A stretch of 64,000 nt of DNA from Melioribacter roseus (GTDB lineage: Bacteria; Bacteroidota; Ignavibacteria; Ignavibacteriales; Melioribacteraceae): assembly GCA_020724265.1 (NCBI GenBank), contig DYHH01000013.1:1-64000 (forward strand), in the 5' to 3' direction. Both the position numbers and the translations under genes were made by a program. Every line of letters begins with the position of its first letter. Positions within the stretch are counted from its first letter, which is position 1. This document shows positions 46,453 to 54,466 of the stretch, in pieces. The notes under the pieces are model-generated. The model was given only the letters and a program-made list of their open reading frames with translations. It made no database searches and was not told where the DNA came from.

Positions 46453-46785
46453 TAAATATTATTCTGAATCGGAATTCATATTCAACTACTTCGTAGTTGT
46501 GATTTCCTGTACACAATATTCTATTCATTTTGAATCCCTCCGGGATTCTAAAAACTTTATTTTCATTAGAGCAAGAAGAGGTTGATTCTTTATCTCGATT
46601 AAATTCTGATCGAGTATACAAGTTTGTTTTAGGTTAGATTAAATCCCTTTGGGATTCCATAGTTCGTAAATGATTAAGAATTATCTGAAAAGATAGATTT
46701 GATGACTGCAAAGCAGTCAAATATGAATAGAGACAATAAAATAATTTAAAGAACTCCGACGGGGTTCAAGAAAAACCAAAATAAA
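46453..46785. repeat. 333-base non-coding gap holding a cluster of small hairpins
   Basis: No gene is supported here. Five small palindromes occur: CAACTAC-TTC-GTAGTTG (46483-46499), GAATCCC-TCC-GGGATTC (46532-46548), AATCCC-TTT-GGGATT (46642-46656), GACTGC-AAA-GCAGTC (46704-46718) and GAACTCC-GAC-GGGGTTC (46751-46767). A looser stem CTCGAT/ATCGAG lies at 46594-46614. Stems are 6-7 bp with three-base loops. Confidence 0.78.
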
Positions 46786-47532
46786 ATGAACAACTCAGAA
46801 TTCTACGACAGCTTTACAGAAGATTATAATTCTATGATTCCGCTTGAAAAGCAGATTGAATCAAAGACAAAATTCTTCAAACGTTTTATAAAGGATAGCA
46901 CAAAATCCGCCGCAGATCTTGGTGCAGGCAGCGGTGCAGATTCAATCGCGCTTGCCAAACTCGGTTTAGATGTTACCGCCTTTGAACCGTCAATTGAAAT
47001 GCTTAAACAAGCTAAATTAAATTTTACTAAACAATCAGTTGCGGTAGATATCTATTATAAAAAGATTTCTGAAATTGACGAGAAATTCCATCACTCATTC
47101 GATTTGGTTGTGTCGCTCGGCAATACATTTGCAAACATTAACGTAGAAGAGATAGAAGAATCAATCGCAAAGGTAATTGAATTGCTGAAAAAAGACGGCA
47201 CTGCAATAATACAAATATTGAACTATAACAAGGTCTTAAGTGCAAAGGAAAGAATAGTCAACATAACGGAATCAAATGAAAAACAGTTCATTAGATTTTA
47301 TGATTTCTGCGGGGACAAAGTTTATTTCAATATATTATCATTTCAAAAAGAAGATTTTTCTAACCGGCAATTAATTACAACGGAAATTTTCCCATATACA
47401 AAATCATTACTTGAAAAAATGATTGCCAGAAACGGCATACAGGAACTTGAGCTTTATGGTGATATTAAGATGGCTAATTTTGATGAAAACAAATCGAATG
47501 ATTTGATTATGATAATTAACCAATTCAGATAA
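46786..47532 (+). CDS. Class I SAM-dependent methyltransferase
   Basis: A 248-residue soluble enzyme. Motif I is DLGAGSGADSIALAKLG near 44-60, and motif II contains VTAFEPS. The later VVSLGNTFANI and LKKDGTAIIQILNYNKV match motifs IV and V. The substrate cannot be read from the sequence. It follows the hairpin region and is convergent with the nucleotidyltransferase gene, overlapping its end by eight bases. Confidence 0.88.
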   Translation: MNNSEFYDSFTEDYNSMIPLEKQIESKTKFFKRFIKDSTKSAADLGAGSGADSIALAKLGLDVTAFEPSIEMLKQAKLNFTKQSVAVDIYYKKISEIDEKFHHSFDLVVSLGNTFANINVEEIEESIAKVIELLKKDGTAIIQILNYNKVLSAKERIVNITESNEKQFIRFYDFCGDKVYFNILSFQKEDFSNRQLITTEIFPYTKSLLEKMIARNGIQELELYGDIKMANFDENKSNDLIMIINQFR

Positions 47533-48112
47533 TACCTGCTTCAGATTTGGCTTTAAGAAATTCTACATTAACAAAAAGTTTCTCAGACCAATAATCGAGA
47601 TAATTCATGTCGAGCTGATTCTTCTGAACCTTCAGAACTCCTAAAATATCACTCCATTGCTTTTCCGAAACACCGCCTCTTTCTTTGTACCAAATTAGTT
47701 TTGTTAGAATTACATCTTCTGGCGAACAAATAAATATTTCTATTGTTTCATTCCGGTCAACAAACTTTTTCCGTATAATTCTATCGAATATAGTTTGCTG
47801 GTAATCTGAAGTTTTACTAATGAAGAAATCAATTTTATAAGATGTGCTATTGTGTATAATATTGAAAGATGATTTATGCTCAAACGCATCTCTGATCATT
47901 TCTCCGTCAATATAATATTCTTTACTTAATCTTTGAACAAGATTCTTAATGACTGCCGGATTAAAATCAGTAATTACATCAACATCCATCGTTGACCTAG
48001 AGATACCAAGTGCTGAACTTGCAACTGATCCTCCGATATAATAAGGTATTTTCAATTCTTCTAAAAGTTCAACGATCGGATGTAATGCATTAATGATTTC
48101 ACTTTTACTCAT
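47525..48112 (-). CDS. Nucleotidyltransferase-fold protein (possible toxin-antitoxin partner)
   Basis: A 195-residue protein with a nucleotidyltransferase-like motif GGSVASSALGISRSTMDVDVI near 24-44, giving the G-S and D-x-D metal pattern. A second Asp strand follows (YKIDFFI) and then ICSPEDVILTKLIWYKERGG. These look like AbiEii/DUF6036-type transferases. The gene overlaps the small upstream gene by eight bases, a typical pair layout. It could be the toxin or antitoxin of such a pair, or a stand-alone transferase. Activity is not proven. Confidence 0.75.
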   Translation of the reverse strand: MSKSEIINALHPIVELLEELKIPYYIGGSVASSALGISRSTMDVDVITDFNPAVIKNLVQRLSKEYYIDGEMIRDAFEHKSSFNIIHNSTSYKIDFFISKTSDYQQTIFDRIIRKKFVDRNETIEIFICSPEDVILTKLIWYKERGGVSEKQWSDILGVLKVQKNQLDMNYLDYWSEKLFVNVEFLKAKSEAGII

Positions 48113-48362
48113 CTTTCGTCATCCAAGATCTTCGTACACGCTCGGCTAATTCTTCGCCATAATGAATTGAGATAAATAAGATTTTTTGTTCGAGTTCGTT
48201 CAAATGAGGATTAGCTTCTTTGATAGCTTTTTTCGATTGATTAAGTACAAAATCTGACAAGCGAATTGCTTTAAAAAATCTTTCGGAAGAACTCATTCTT
48301 CTAAATCTTTCTATAAGCTCAGTTTCTATCCTTAGATCAGTATCTGCGGATTGAGGTTTCAT
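48105..48362 (-). CDS. Small hypothetical protein paired with the nucleotidyltransferase
   Basis: An 85-residue basic/acidic helical protein beginning MKPQSADTDLRIETELIERFRRMSS. A C-terminal FISIHYGEELAERVRRSWM pattern recurs in small proteins next to nucleotidyltransferases. No metal or DNA-binding motif is clear. The overlap with the next gene suggests translational coupling and a two-protein module. The gene is well supported by its tight spacing but its function is unknown. Confidence 0.68.
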   Translation of the reverse strand: MKPQSADTDLRIETELIERFRRMSSSERFFKAIRLSDFVLNQSKKAIKEANPHLNELEQKILFISIHYGEELAERVRRSWMTKDE

Positions 48363-48401
48363 AATGATTAAATATAATTAAAGAAGTCGTAAAATGGTAT
48401 T

Positions 48402-48833
48402 CTACAAATTAACCAATTTGTGAAGTGTCTTTTCTTTTAGCTGTTCGAGTGTTTCGTTGGAAAGCATTTTGTAGGCATCGTCACGTAGTTTTCCCCATTT
48501 TTCATGAACGGGACATGGGTTTTCATTTGAGCATCCCGGGAAACCGAGTACGCAGTTGTTGAAGATTTCGAGTCCGTCTATTGCTTCAACTATGTCTATT
48601 AACTTAATGCTACTTGGACTCTTAGCTAAATAAAATCCGCCGTTCTTTCCCTTTTTAGAACCGATAATACCGCTCTCTGTTAAAATCTGCATAACTTTAG
48701 AAACATACTCTTTCGGTACTTTCAGTTCTTTGGAAACTTCACCGGCGGTAAATATTCTTTTTTCTTTTTTTATTGACAAAAAGAGTACGGCTTGAAGCCC
48801 TAATTCGCATGTTTTTGAGAATATTACGGTCAT
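48402..48833 (-). CDS. Rrf2-family iron-sulfur transcription regulator (NsrR/IscR-like)
   Basis: A 143-residue regulator. The winged helix-turn-helix occupies about residues 5-75 (TAGEVSKELKVPKEYVSKVMQIL then GIIGSKKGKNGGF). The cluster-binding segment holds Cys94, Cys101, Cys107 and His110 (C-x6-C-x5-C-x2-H), close to the IscR pattern. A [2Fe-2S] or [4Fe-4S] cluster could sense NO, oxygen or iron-sulfur status. A palindrome at 48835-48856, directly at its start codon, matches sites at the nrf, ferredoxin, nar and nirK units, so this protein is the best candidate for their regulator. Confidence 0.92.
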   Translation of the reverse strand: MTVIFSKTCELGLQAVLFLSIKKEKRIFTAGEVSKELKVPKEYVSKVMQILTESGIIGSKKGKNGGFYLAKSPSSIKLIDIVEAIDGLEIFNNCVLGFPGCSNENPCPVHEKWGKLRDDAYKMLSNETLEQLKEKTLHKLVNL

Positions 48834-48834
48834 A

Positions 48835-48856
48835 AATCGGATTTTTTATTCTGATA
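48835..48856. promoter_or_regulatory. Predicted Rrf2-type operator, autoregulatory
   Basis: The left half reads AATCGGATTTT and the right half TTATTCTGATA, giving CGGAT-N6-TTCTG at the shared spacing. Reading the minus strand, a TATTAT lies at its upstream edge, and the site abuts the Rrf2 start codon. Binding should repress the gene. Confidence 0.62.
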
Positions 48857-48905
48857 ATATATTGTTTAGTAAGATAGAATTCAAGTAAAAAGTTTTAATG
48901 GTATG

Positions 48906-49148
48906 CTAATAATTTTTTAGCGAAGGGCGCTTTTCCTTTCGCCACTTATCATATTCTTCCAAACGAGAGAGCCGTTTTTCGACAACCTTATATTCATGTA
49001 TATCAAAGAATTTTTTTAAGGCGGGGTCGTGATCTTCCAAATTTTTAAATGCCAAAACCGCGTCAATCAGTTCTCCTGTTTTGCGGTTCTTAAATTTGTA
49101 GTAAACAAAAGCATCTTCAGGCATACTTTCCTCAAAAAAATGCGACAT
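48906..49148 (-). CDS. Small hypothetical protein
   Basis: An 80-residue acidic/basic protein beginning MSHFFEESMPEDAFVYYKF. It has no signal peptide or membrane helix, and the C-terminal half is a charged helix (EKRLSRLEEYDKWRKEK). I cannot assign a family. Upstream there is no clear Shine-Dalgarno sequence. A TTG one codon earlier (49151) is less likely. It lies between the Rrf2 gene and the divergent C39-like peptidase gene. Confidence 0.55.
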   Translation of the reverse strand: MSHFFEESMPEDAFVYYKFKNRKTGELIDAVLAFKNLEDHDPALKKFFDIHEYKVVEKRLSRLEEYDKWRKEKRPSLKNY

Positions 49149-49299
49149 CAAAATTAACTGAGCAAAGTAGAATTAGCAAAGGAAATTTTATTTTTATTTT
49201 TTGATGTGCTGCAAAATTTTGTGTTCTTTATATATCAAAACATTTCTCTTTCTTTTTGAATATTTTTTAATTAAATATCGCTCCGTTTTTAACGGCAAA

Positions 49300-50001
49300 A
49301 TGATACCTATTAAAATAATGACCCAGCCGGATGACGTAACTTGCGGTCCGACGAGTTTGCATGCGGTTTATAATTACTTCGGTGATAAAATATCACTCCC
49401 CAAAGTCATTTCCGAAATTTCTTACCTTGAAGAAGGCGGCACGCTTGCCGTAATGCTTGCCATACATGCCCTTAAAAGAAATTATAAAGCAAAGATCTGC
49501 ACTTACAATCTTTCCGTATTTGATCCGGTTTGGTTTAAAGAAAAAGTTAATATCAAAGCCAAGTTAATTGAACAAAAGAAACATAAGAAAAGTAAAAAGT
49601 TACATCACGCAACAGATGCCTATGTTGAGTATTTATTACTCGGAGGAGAGATTGAATTTGTTAATTTAACTCCCTCGCTTCTTAAAAAGATATTTGATAA
49701 AAAACTTCCGATTCTTACCGGTTTAAGTGCAACATACTTATATAACTGCTCGCGGGAAGCATGGATAAACAACAAAAGTGTTTACGACGATGTTAAAGGT
49801 TTTCCGACCGGTCATTTTGTTGTACTTTCCGGGTACGACGAAGAGACCAGAAATGTTGTTGTTGCCGATCCTTACCGCGAAAACCCTGTTTCACACAACA
49901 ATTATTATTCTGTAAAGGTGAGCAGGCTTATTAATTCAATTATGCTAGGTATACTCACTTTTGATGCCAACTTATTAGTAATTCAACCTAAGGATAAATA
50001 G
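49300..50001 (+). CDS. C39-like (papain-fold) peptidase, first gene of a four-gene unit
   Basis: A 233-residue protein with a C39-type fold. The catalytic Cys lies in TQPDDVTCGPTSLHAVYNYFG near residue 15, the His in TGHFVVLSGYDE and the Asp in VVADPYRENP. No membrane segments are in the chosen protein, so it is not a fused exporter. The frame extends upstream to an ATG at 49201, but that extension is hydrophobic and unlike the family, so the ATG at 49300 is chosen. It may cleave or process a small peptide for the ligases encoded next. Confidence 0.75.
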   Translation: MIPIKIMTQPDDVTCGPTSLHAVYNYFGDKISLPKVISEISYLEEGGTLAVMLAIHALKRNYKAKICTYNLSVFDPVWFKEKVNIKAKLIEQKKHKKSKKLHHATDAYVEYLLLGGEIEFVNLTPSLLKKIFDKKLPILTGLSATYLYNCSREAWINNKSVYDDVKGFPTGHFVVLSGYDEETRNVVVADPYRENPVSHNNYYSVKVSRLINSIMLGILTFDANLLVIQPKDK

Positions 50002-50004
50002 TCT

Positions 50005-51477
50005 ATGAGAAGTTTTGTTGTAGTGAATAATCCGAAAGACTGGAATTTTAAAATCGATAATGTAGAAGTAGTTTCCGCAAAATCTTATTTAACTGAAAGC
50101 AGCTTTGCCGAAATAAAAAGTGCCCGCATTTTCAATTTGTGCCGGTCATACCGTTATCAGGCAACGGGTTATTATGTTTCGTTGTTAGCTGAAGCGAGAG
50201 GTCATAGAGCTTTTCCTAACGTATCGACTATTCAGGATATTAAATCACAAACAATAGTCAGAATAATTTCCGATGATCTCGATGATCTTATCCAGAGAAG
50301 TTTGAGCAAAATAAAATCCGAAGAATTTGTTTTAAGTATTTATTTCGGTCAAAACATGGCAGCACAATATGAAAAACTTGCATCACAGTTATACAATTTA
50401 TTTCAAGCTCCCTTAATTCGTGCAACTTTTTACTTTAATAAGAAATGGTTTTTACAAAGCATAACTCCTATTCCGGTAAACGAAGTACCTGAAAAACATA
50501 GACCATTCTTAGAAAGATGCGCAGAATCATATTTCTCTAAAAAAAGAATTTACACGGCTAAAATTAGTCGTGCTAAATATGATATGGCGATTCTTATTAA
50601 TCCAAATGAAGAGGAACCGCCTTCGGATAAAAAAGCAATAAAAAGTTTTATTGATGCAGGGGAAGAAGTAGGCATTAGATGTGAGTTAATAACAAAAGAA
50701 GATTTCAGCAGAATACCAGAATTTGATGCATTGTTTATTAGAGAAACAACAGCTGTTAATCATCATACATATCGTTTTTCGCGAAGAGCTTTTGCCGAAG
50801 GTCTTGTCGTTATTGATGATCCGCATTCAATTATTCAGTGCACTAACAAAGTTTATCTTGCCGAAGCATTGATAAAAGCGAAAGTTCCGGCACCAAAAAC
50901 AATTATAGTGCATAAAGACAATAGAGAAATATTGGAAAACGCTTTGGGCTTCCCGATTGTTTTAAAGCAGCCGGATAGTTCTTTCTCGCAAGGTGTGATA
51001 AAAGTCGAAAACAAAGAGCAGCTTAAAGCGGAAGCCAATCGTTTACTCGAAATTTCGGATTTAATTATTGCTCAAGAATTTACTTATTCCGACTTTGATT
51101 GGAGAATAGGAATACTTGATAAGCAACCATTATTTGCCTGCAAATATTTTATGGCTAAAGACCACTGGCAAATTTACAATTGGAATAAGAAGAACAACGA
51201 GCAATACGGTAAATACAAAACTATACCAATCTACGAAGTACCTGACAAAGTAATTAAAACTGCATTGAAGGCGGCAAATCAAATTGGTGACGGGCTTTAC
51301 GGTGTTGACTTAAAACAAATTGGAAGTGAAGTATTTATTATCGAAGTGAATGACAACCCTAGTATTGAACACGGTGTTGAAGACGCGGTTATGAAAGAAC
51401 ATCTTTACCTAACAATAATGAAATCATTTAAAGACAGGCTTGAATCAATCCGCCAGGTAAAGGAATTACATTTATGA
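50005..51477 (+). CDS. RimK-family ATP-grasp ligase with N-terminal RLAN-type region
   Basis: A 490-residue ligase. The N-terminal 150 residues look like the RLAN domain, and the ATP-grasp domain spans about 290-480. It contains FPIVLKQPDSSFSQGV, then AQEFTYSDFDWRIGI, then YGVDLKQIGSEVFIIEVNDNPSIEHG with the metal Glu and Asn. It adds an amino acid to a carboxylate acceptor using ATP. It lies three bases after the C39-like gene, and its stop overlaps the next gene. The substrate is unknown. Confidence 0.88.
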   Translation: MRSFVVVNNPKDWNFKIDNVEVVSAKSYLTESSFAEIKSARIFNLCRSYRYQATGYYVSLLAEARGHRAFPNVSTIQDIKSQTIVRIISDDLDDLIQRSLSKIKSEEFVLSIYFGQNMAAQYEKLASQLYNLFQAPLIRATFYFNKKWFLQSITPIPVNEVPEKHRPFLERCAESYFSKKRIYTAKISRAKYDMAILINPNEEEPPSDKKAIKSFIDAGEEVGIRCELITKEDFSRIPEFDALFIRETTAVNHHTYRFSRRAFAEGLVVIDDPHSIIQCTNKVYLAEALIKAKVPAPKTIIVHKDNREILENALGFPIVLKQPDSSFSQGVIKVENKEQLKAEANRLLEISDLIIAQEFTYSDFDWRIGILDKQPLFACKYFMAKDHWQIYNWNKKNNEQYGKYKTIPIYEVPDKVIKTALKAANQIGDGLYGVDLKQIGSEVFIIEVNDNPSIEHGVEDAVMKEHLYLTIMKSFKDRLESIRQVKELHL

Positions 51478-52709
51478 AAAAAAAACTCGGACTTTTTGAA
51501 GGATTCGGTGTTGAACTTGAATACATGGTTGTTGATAAAGATTCACTGAGAGCAAAACCTATTGTTGATGAAGTCATAAAAGAAGTTGCCGGTGAATATG
51601 TCTCCGACTATGAAGAAGAAGAAATTGCCTGGTCTAATGAAATTGTCTTACATGTAATAGAATTAAAAACAAACGGCCCTAGTAATACATTAGTCGGACT
51701 TGATAAAAAATTTCATCAACACGTTATAAGAATTAACAAAATACTAGAGAAGTATAATTCGGAATTACTTCCTTCCGGAGCACATCCGCTTTATGACCCA
51801 TATAAGGAGACTAAACTTTGGCCACATGAAAGCAATCCGGTTTATGAATCTTATAATAGAATTTTTGATTGTAGGGGACACGGTTGGTCAAATTTGCAAA
51901 GTAATCATATAAATTTACCGTTTGCCAATGATGAAGAATTCGGGAAACTTCACGCAGCAATACGAGTTCTGCTGCCAATTATTCCTGCTATTTCAGCAAG
52001 CACTCCTGTTTTAGACAGTAAATACACGGGTTATCTCGATTCACGGCTTGAAGTATACAGAAAAAATCAAATTAAAATTCCCTCCATTACCGGGAAGGTT
52101 ATACCGGAACAGGTTTTTTCAAAAGTTGACTATGAAGAAAAGATTCTAAATAAAATTTATAAAGACATATCCCCTTTCGATAGCAATGGGATCCTACAGT
52201 ATGAATGGCTTAATTCACGGGGTGCAATTGCCAGATTCGATAGAAATACAATTGAAATACGAGTTGTAGATATTCAAGAAAATACAAAAGCTGATTTAGC
52301 GCTTGTGGGTTTATTTTGTCTGCTTCTCAAAGAATTGATGAGTGAAAAACATGTTTCGATAAATGAATTACAAAAATTCCACGAAAATGAATTATCCAAT
52401 ATTTTTCTAAGTAACATCAAATATGCGGAGAACACTTTATTAAATAATCTTTCATTTTTAGAAATATTTGGTGTTAGGAAAAAAGTTACCGCAAATGAAC
52501 TATGGCAGCATATCTTCGAAAACATCTCCTTTGATTCAAACATTATAAGTGAAGAAGAACTTGAACCGATAAAGACTATTTTACAGAAAGGGACTCTGGC
52601 AACCCGAATAAAAAAATCTTTGGGTAATGACCTATCAAATAATAATATAATAGACATTTACAAACAATTGAGTAATTCGCTTTTATCAAACGAGATGTTT
52701 GAACCGTGA
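51474..52709 (+). CDS. GCS2-type glutamate-cysteine ligase-like carboxylate-amine ligase
   Basis: A 411-residue protein of the GCS2/YbdK-like superfamily. FEGFGVELEYMVVDKDSLRAKP near residue 8-29 gives the Glu-x-Glu start. GAHPLYDP and NLQSNHINLPF are also family marks. The enzyme would join a gamma-carboxyl or similar acid to an amine using ATP, but the length and divergence argue against a normal glutathione enzyme. It overlaps the RimK-like gene and the next gene by four bases each, so the set is strongly coupled. Confidence 0.82.
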   Translation: MKKKLGLFEGFGVELEYMVVDKDSLRAKPIVDEVIKEVAGEYVSDYEEEEIAWSNEIVLHVIELKTNGPSNTLVGLDKKFHQHVIRINKILEKYNSELLPSGAHPLYDPYKETKLWPHESNPVYESYNRIFDCRGHGWSNLQSNHINLPFANDEEFGKLHAAIRVLLPIIPAISASTPVLDSKYTGYLDSRLEVYRKNQIKIPSITGKVIPEQVFSKVDYEEKILNKIYKDISPFDSNGILQYEWLNSRGAIARFDRNTIEIRVVDIQENTKADLALVGLFCLLLKELMSEKHVSINELQKFHENELSNIFLSNIKYAENTLLNNLSFLEIFGVRKKVTANELWQHIFENISFDSNIISEEELEPIKTILQKGTLATRIKKSLGNDLSNNNIIDIYKQLSNSLLSNEMFEP

Positions 52710-53398
52710 AAAAGTTATTATTTACTTGCGAACACAGTGGAAATCAAATACCCGCAGAATTTAAAAAGTTATTCGCTCCATACAAACCTTTGTTAAATAG
52801 TCATCGCGGCTATGACATAGGAATAATAGATGTATTCAAAAAATTTTCAAATGAATTTGATTCAGAAAATTTTTATTCAGAAAATTCCCGTTTATTAATT
52901 GAATTGAACAGATCACCTCATCATAATGATTTATTCTCGGAAATAACTAAACCCCTTAACAAGAAAACTAAGCAATGCATTATTGACAAGTATTATAAAC
53001 CTTATCGAGCTAAGATTGAAACTAAAATAGAAAATTATATTAGTAAGAAATATCATGTTGTTCATATTTCTTTTCATTCGTTCACACCCGAATTAAATGG
53101 AAAGTTTAGAAATGCAGATATCGGGTTGCTATATGATCCGAAAGTGGAACAAGAAAAAGAATTTTGCAGAAGATGGAAAAAAGAGATTGTGACGTTGAAT
53201 AAAAAATTAAAAGTACGGCTTAATTATCCATATTTAGGAATTGCAGACGGCTTCACATCTTTTTTGCGAAAAAAATTCAGTTATAAGTTTTACGGCGGAA
53301 TTGAATTAGAAATAAATCAGAAGCTGTTAAAGAATAAATCCGCTTTGAATCGAACAACCAGGTTATTGATTAACTCATTTATGAAGGTGGAGATTTGA
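52706..53398 (+). CDS. N-formylglutamate amidohydrolase-family enzyme
   Basis: A 230-residue hydrolase. The opening LFTCEHSGNQIPAEF, then HRGYDIGIIDVF, IELNRSPHH and ISFHSFTP match the family. True members split N-formylglutamate in histidine breakdown. No hut genes are present here, so the substrate is more likely a related amide in a RimK/GCS2 pathway. It overlaps the GCS2-like gene by four bases and ends 21 bases from a convergent gene. Confidence 0.85.
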   Translation: MKKLLFTCEHSGNQIPAEFKKLFAPYKPLLNSHRGYDIGIIDVFKKFSNEFDSENFYSENSRLLIELNRSPHHNDLFSEITKPLNKKTKQCIIDKYYKPYRAKIETKIENYISKKYHVVHISFHSFTPELNGKFRNADIGLLYDPKVEQEKEFCRRWKKEIVTLNKKLKVRLNYPYLGIADGFTSFLRKKFSYKFYGGIELEINQKLLKNKSALNRTTRLLINSFMKVEI

Positions 53399-53419
53399 TT
53401 ACCAAAATTTTTTCAAAGT

Positions 53420-54466
53420 CTATTTAGTCTCCAAATTATAAACGGTACGAGTTGGATAAGCAAACTGAATACCGCGTTTTTCAAACTCCTTATAAATCTT
53501 CAAATTAATATCCTGCTGGATATCCATATATTTCACATACTCGTTTGTTTCAACAAAGAAAACCGTTTCGAAATCTAAACTAAAATCGCCGTATTTAAAG
53601 AAATGTGATCTATCGAAAGTTGTGTTTGGATATTCGTCAATGATTTCTTTAATGATCTTCGGTATTTCTTCCAACTGTTCGGGTTTTGTTTGATAAACAA
53701 CACCAAAAGTAAACACAACACGTCTTCTGAACATTTGCTTGAAGTTATGCACTCGCGAGTTAGTCAAATTTGAATTCGACATTATTAAAAGTTCACCGCT
53801 TAACGATCTTATCTTAGTTGATTTTATTCCTATCTTTTCGATAACGCCGGCTTTATCGTCGACCCTTATGAAATCACCGAGTTCAAAAGGTTTGTCAAAG
53901 TAAATAACAAAATAACTGAAAAGATCACCTAGTATTGCTTGAGCTGCCAATGCTATTGCAATACCGCCTATACCCAATCCCGCAACAACCGTTGATATTT
54001 GAAAACCGAGATTATCAAGTATGAAAAGAATTCCAATTATGTAGAAGGTAAAATTTATAAACGCAACTAAAGGTCGGAATTTTCTTACCGTATCTTCTTT
54101 GCCTGTTTCTTCGGCATATTTATTAATAATAAAATCAATAACTGAGCGAGCAAATTTTATTATTATCCATACTGTTATTACAAGATAAATTATCTTTAAA
54201 ACTTTACCTGCACTTGCGGGAACATCAATAAACCCGAACGCAATATATAATGCCAATAAATAGAATAATGGAATGATAAACCGTGATGTAATCTTAACCA
54301 AAAATTTTGTGCCCAATAACCCTTCGGTTCCCGTACTTTCAATTCTCTTAATTACAAATTTTTTGATGAACTGAATAATGACAACCGAAACAAAAAGTAT
54401 GGCAATTGCTGTCAAATAATCCGAAACAATATTGCCCCAAAGTTCATATTCCAAAATGTTTTTCAT
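53420..54466 (-). CDS. MscS-type mechanosensitive channel
   Basis: A 348-residue membrane protein with four or more N-terminal helices. The MscS pore helix is seen as GLGIGGIAIALAAQAILGDLFSYFVIYFDKPF near 160-195. A soluble beta/alpha domain follows with DFIRVDDKAGVIEKIGIKSTKIR and a C-terminal mixed domain. It relieves turgor under hypo-osmotic shock. It ends close to the N-formylglutamate hydrolase gene (convergent) and starts one base before the corA stop. Confidence 0.9.
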   Translation of the reverse strand: MKNILEYELWGNIVSDYLTAIAILFVSVVIIQFIKKFVIKRIESTGTEGLLGTKFLVKITSRFIIPLFYLLALYIAFGFIDVPASAGKVLKIIYLVITVWIIIKFARSVIDFIINKYAEETGKEDTVRKFRPLVAFINFTFYIIGILFILDNLGFQISTVVAGLGIGGIAIALAAQAILGDLFSYFVIYFDKPFELGDFIRVDDKAGVIEKIGIKSTKIRSLSGELLIMSNSNLTNSRVHNFKQMFRRRVVFTFGVVYQTKPEQLEEIPKIIKEIIDEYPNTTFDRSHFFKYGDFSLDFETVFFVETNEYVKYMDIQQDINLKIYKEFEKRGIQFAYPTRTVYNLETK

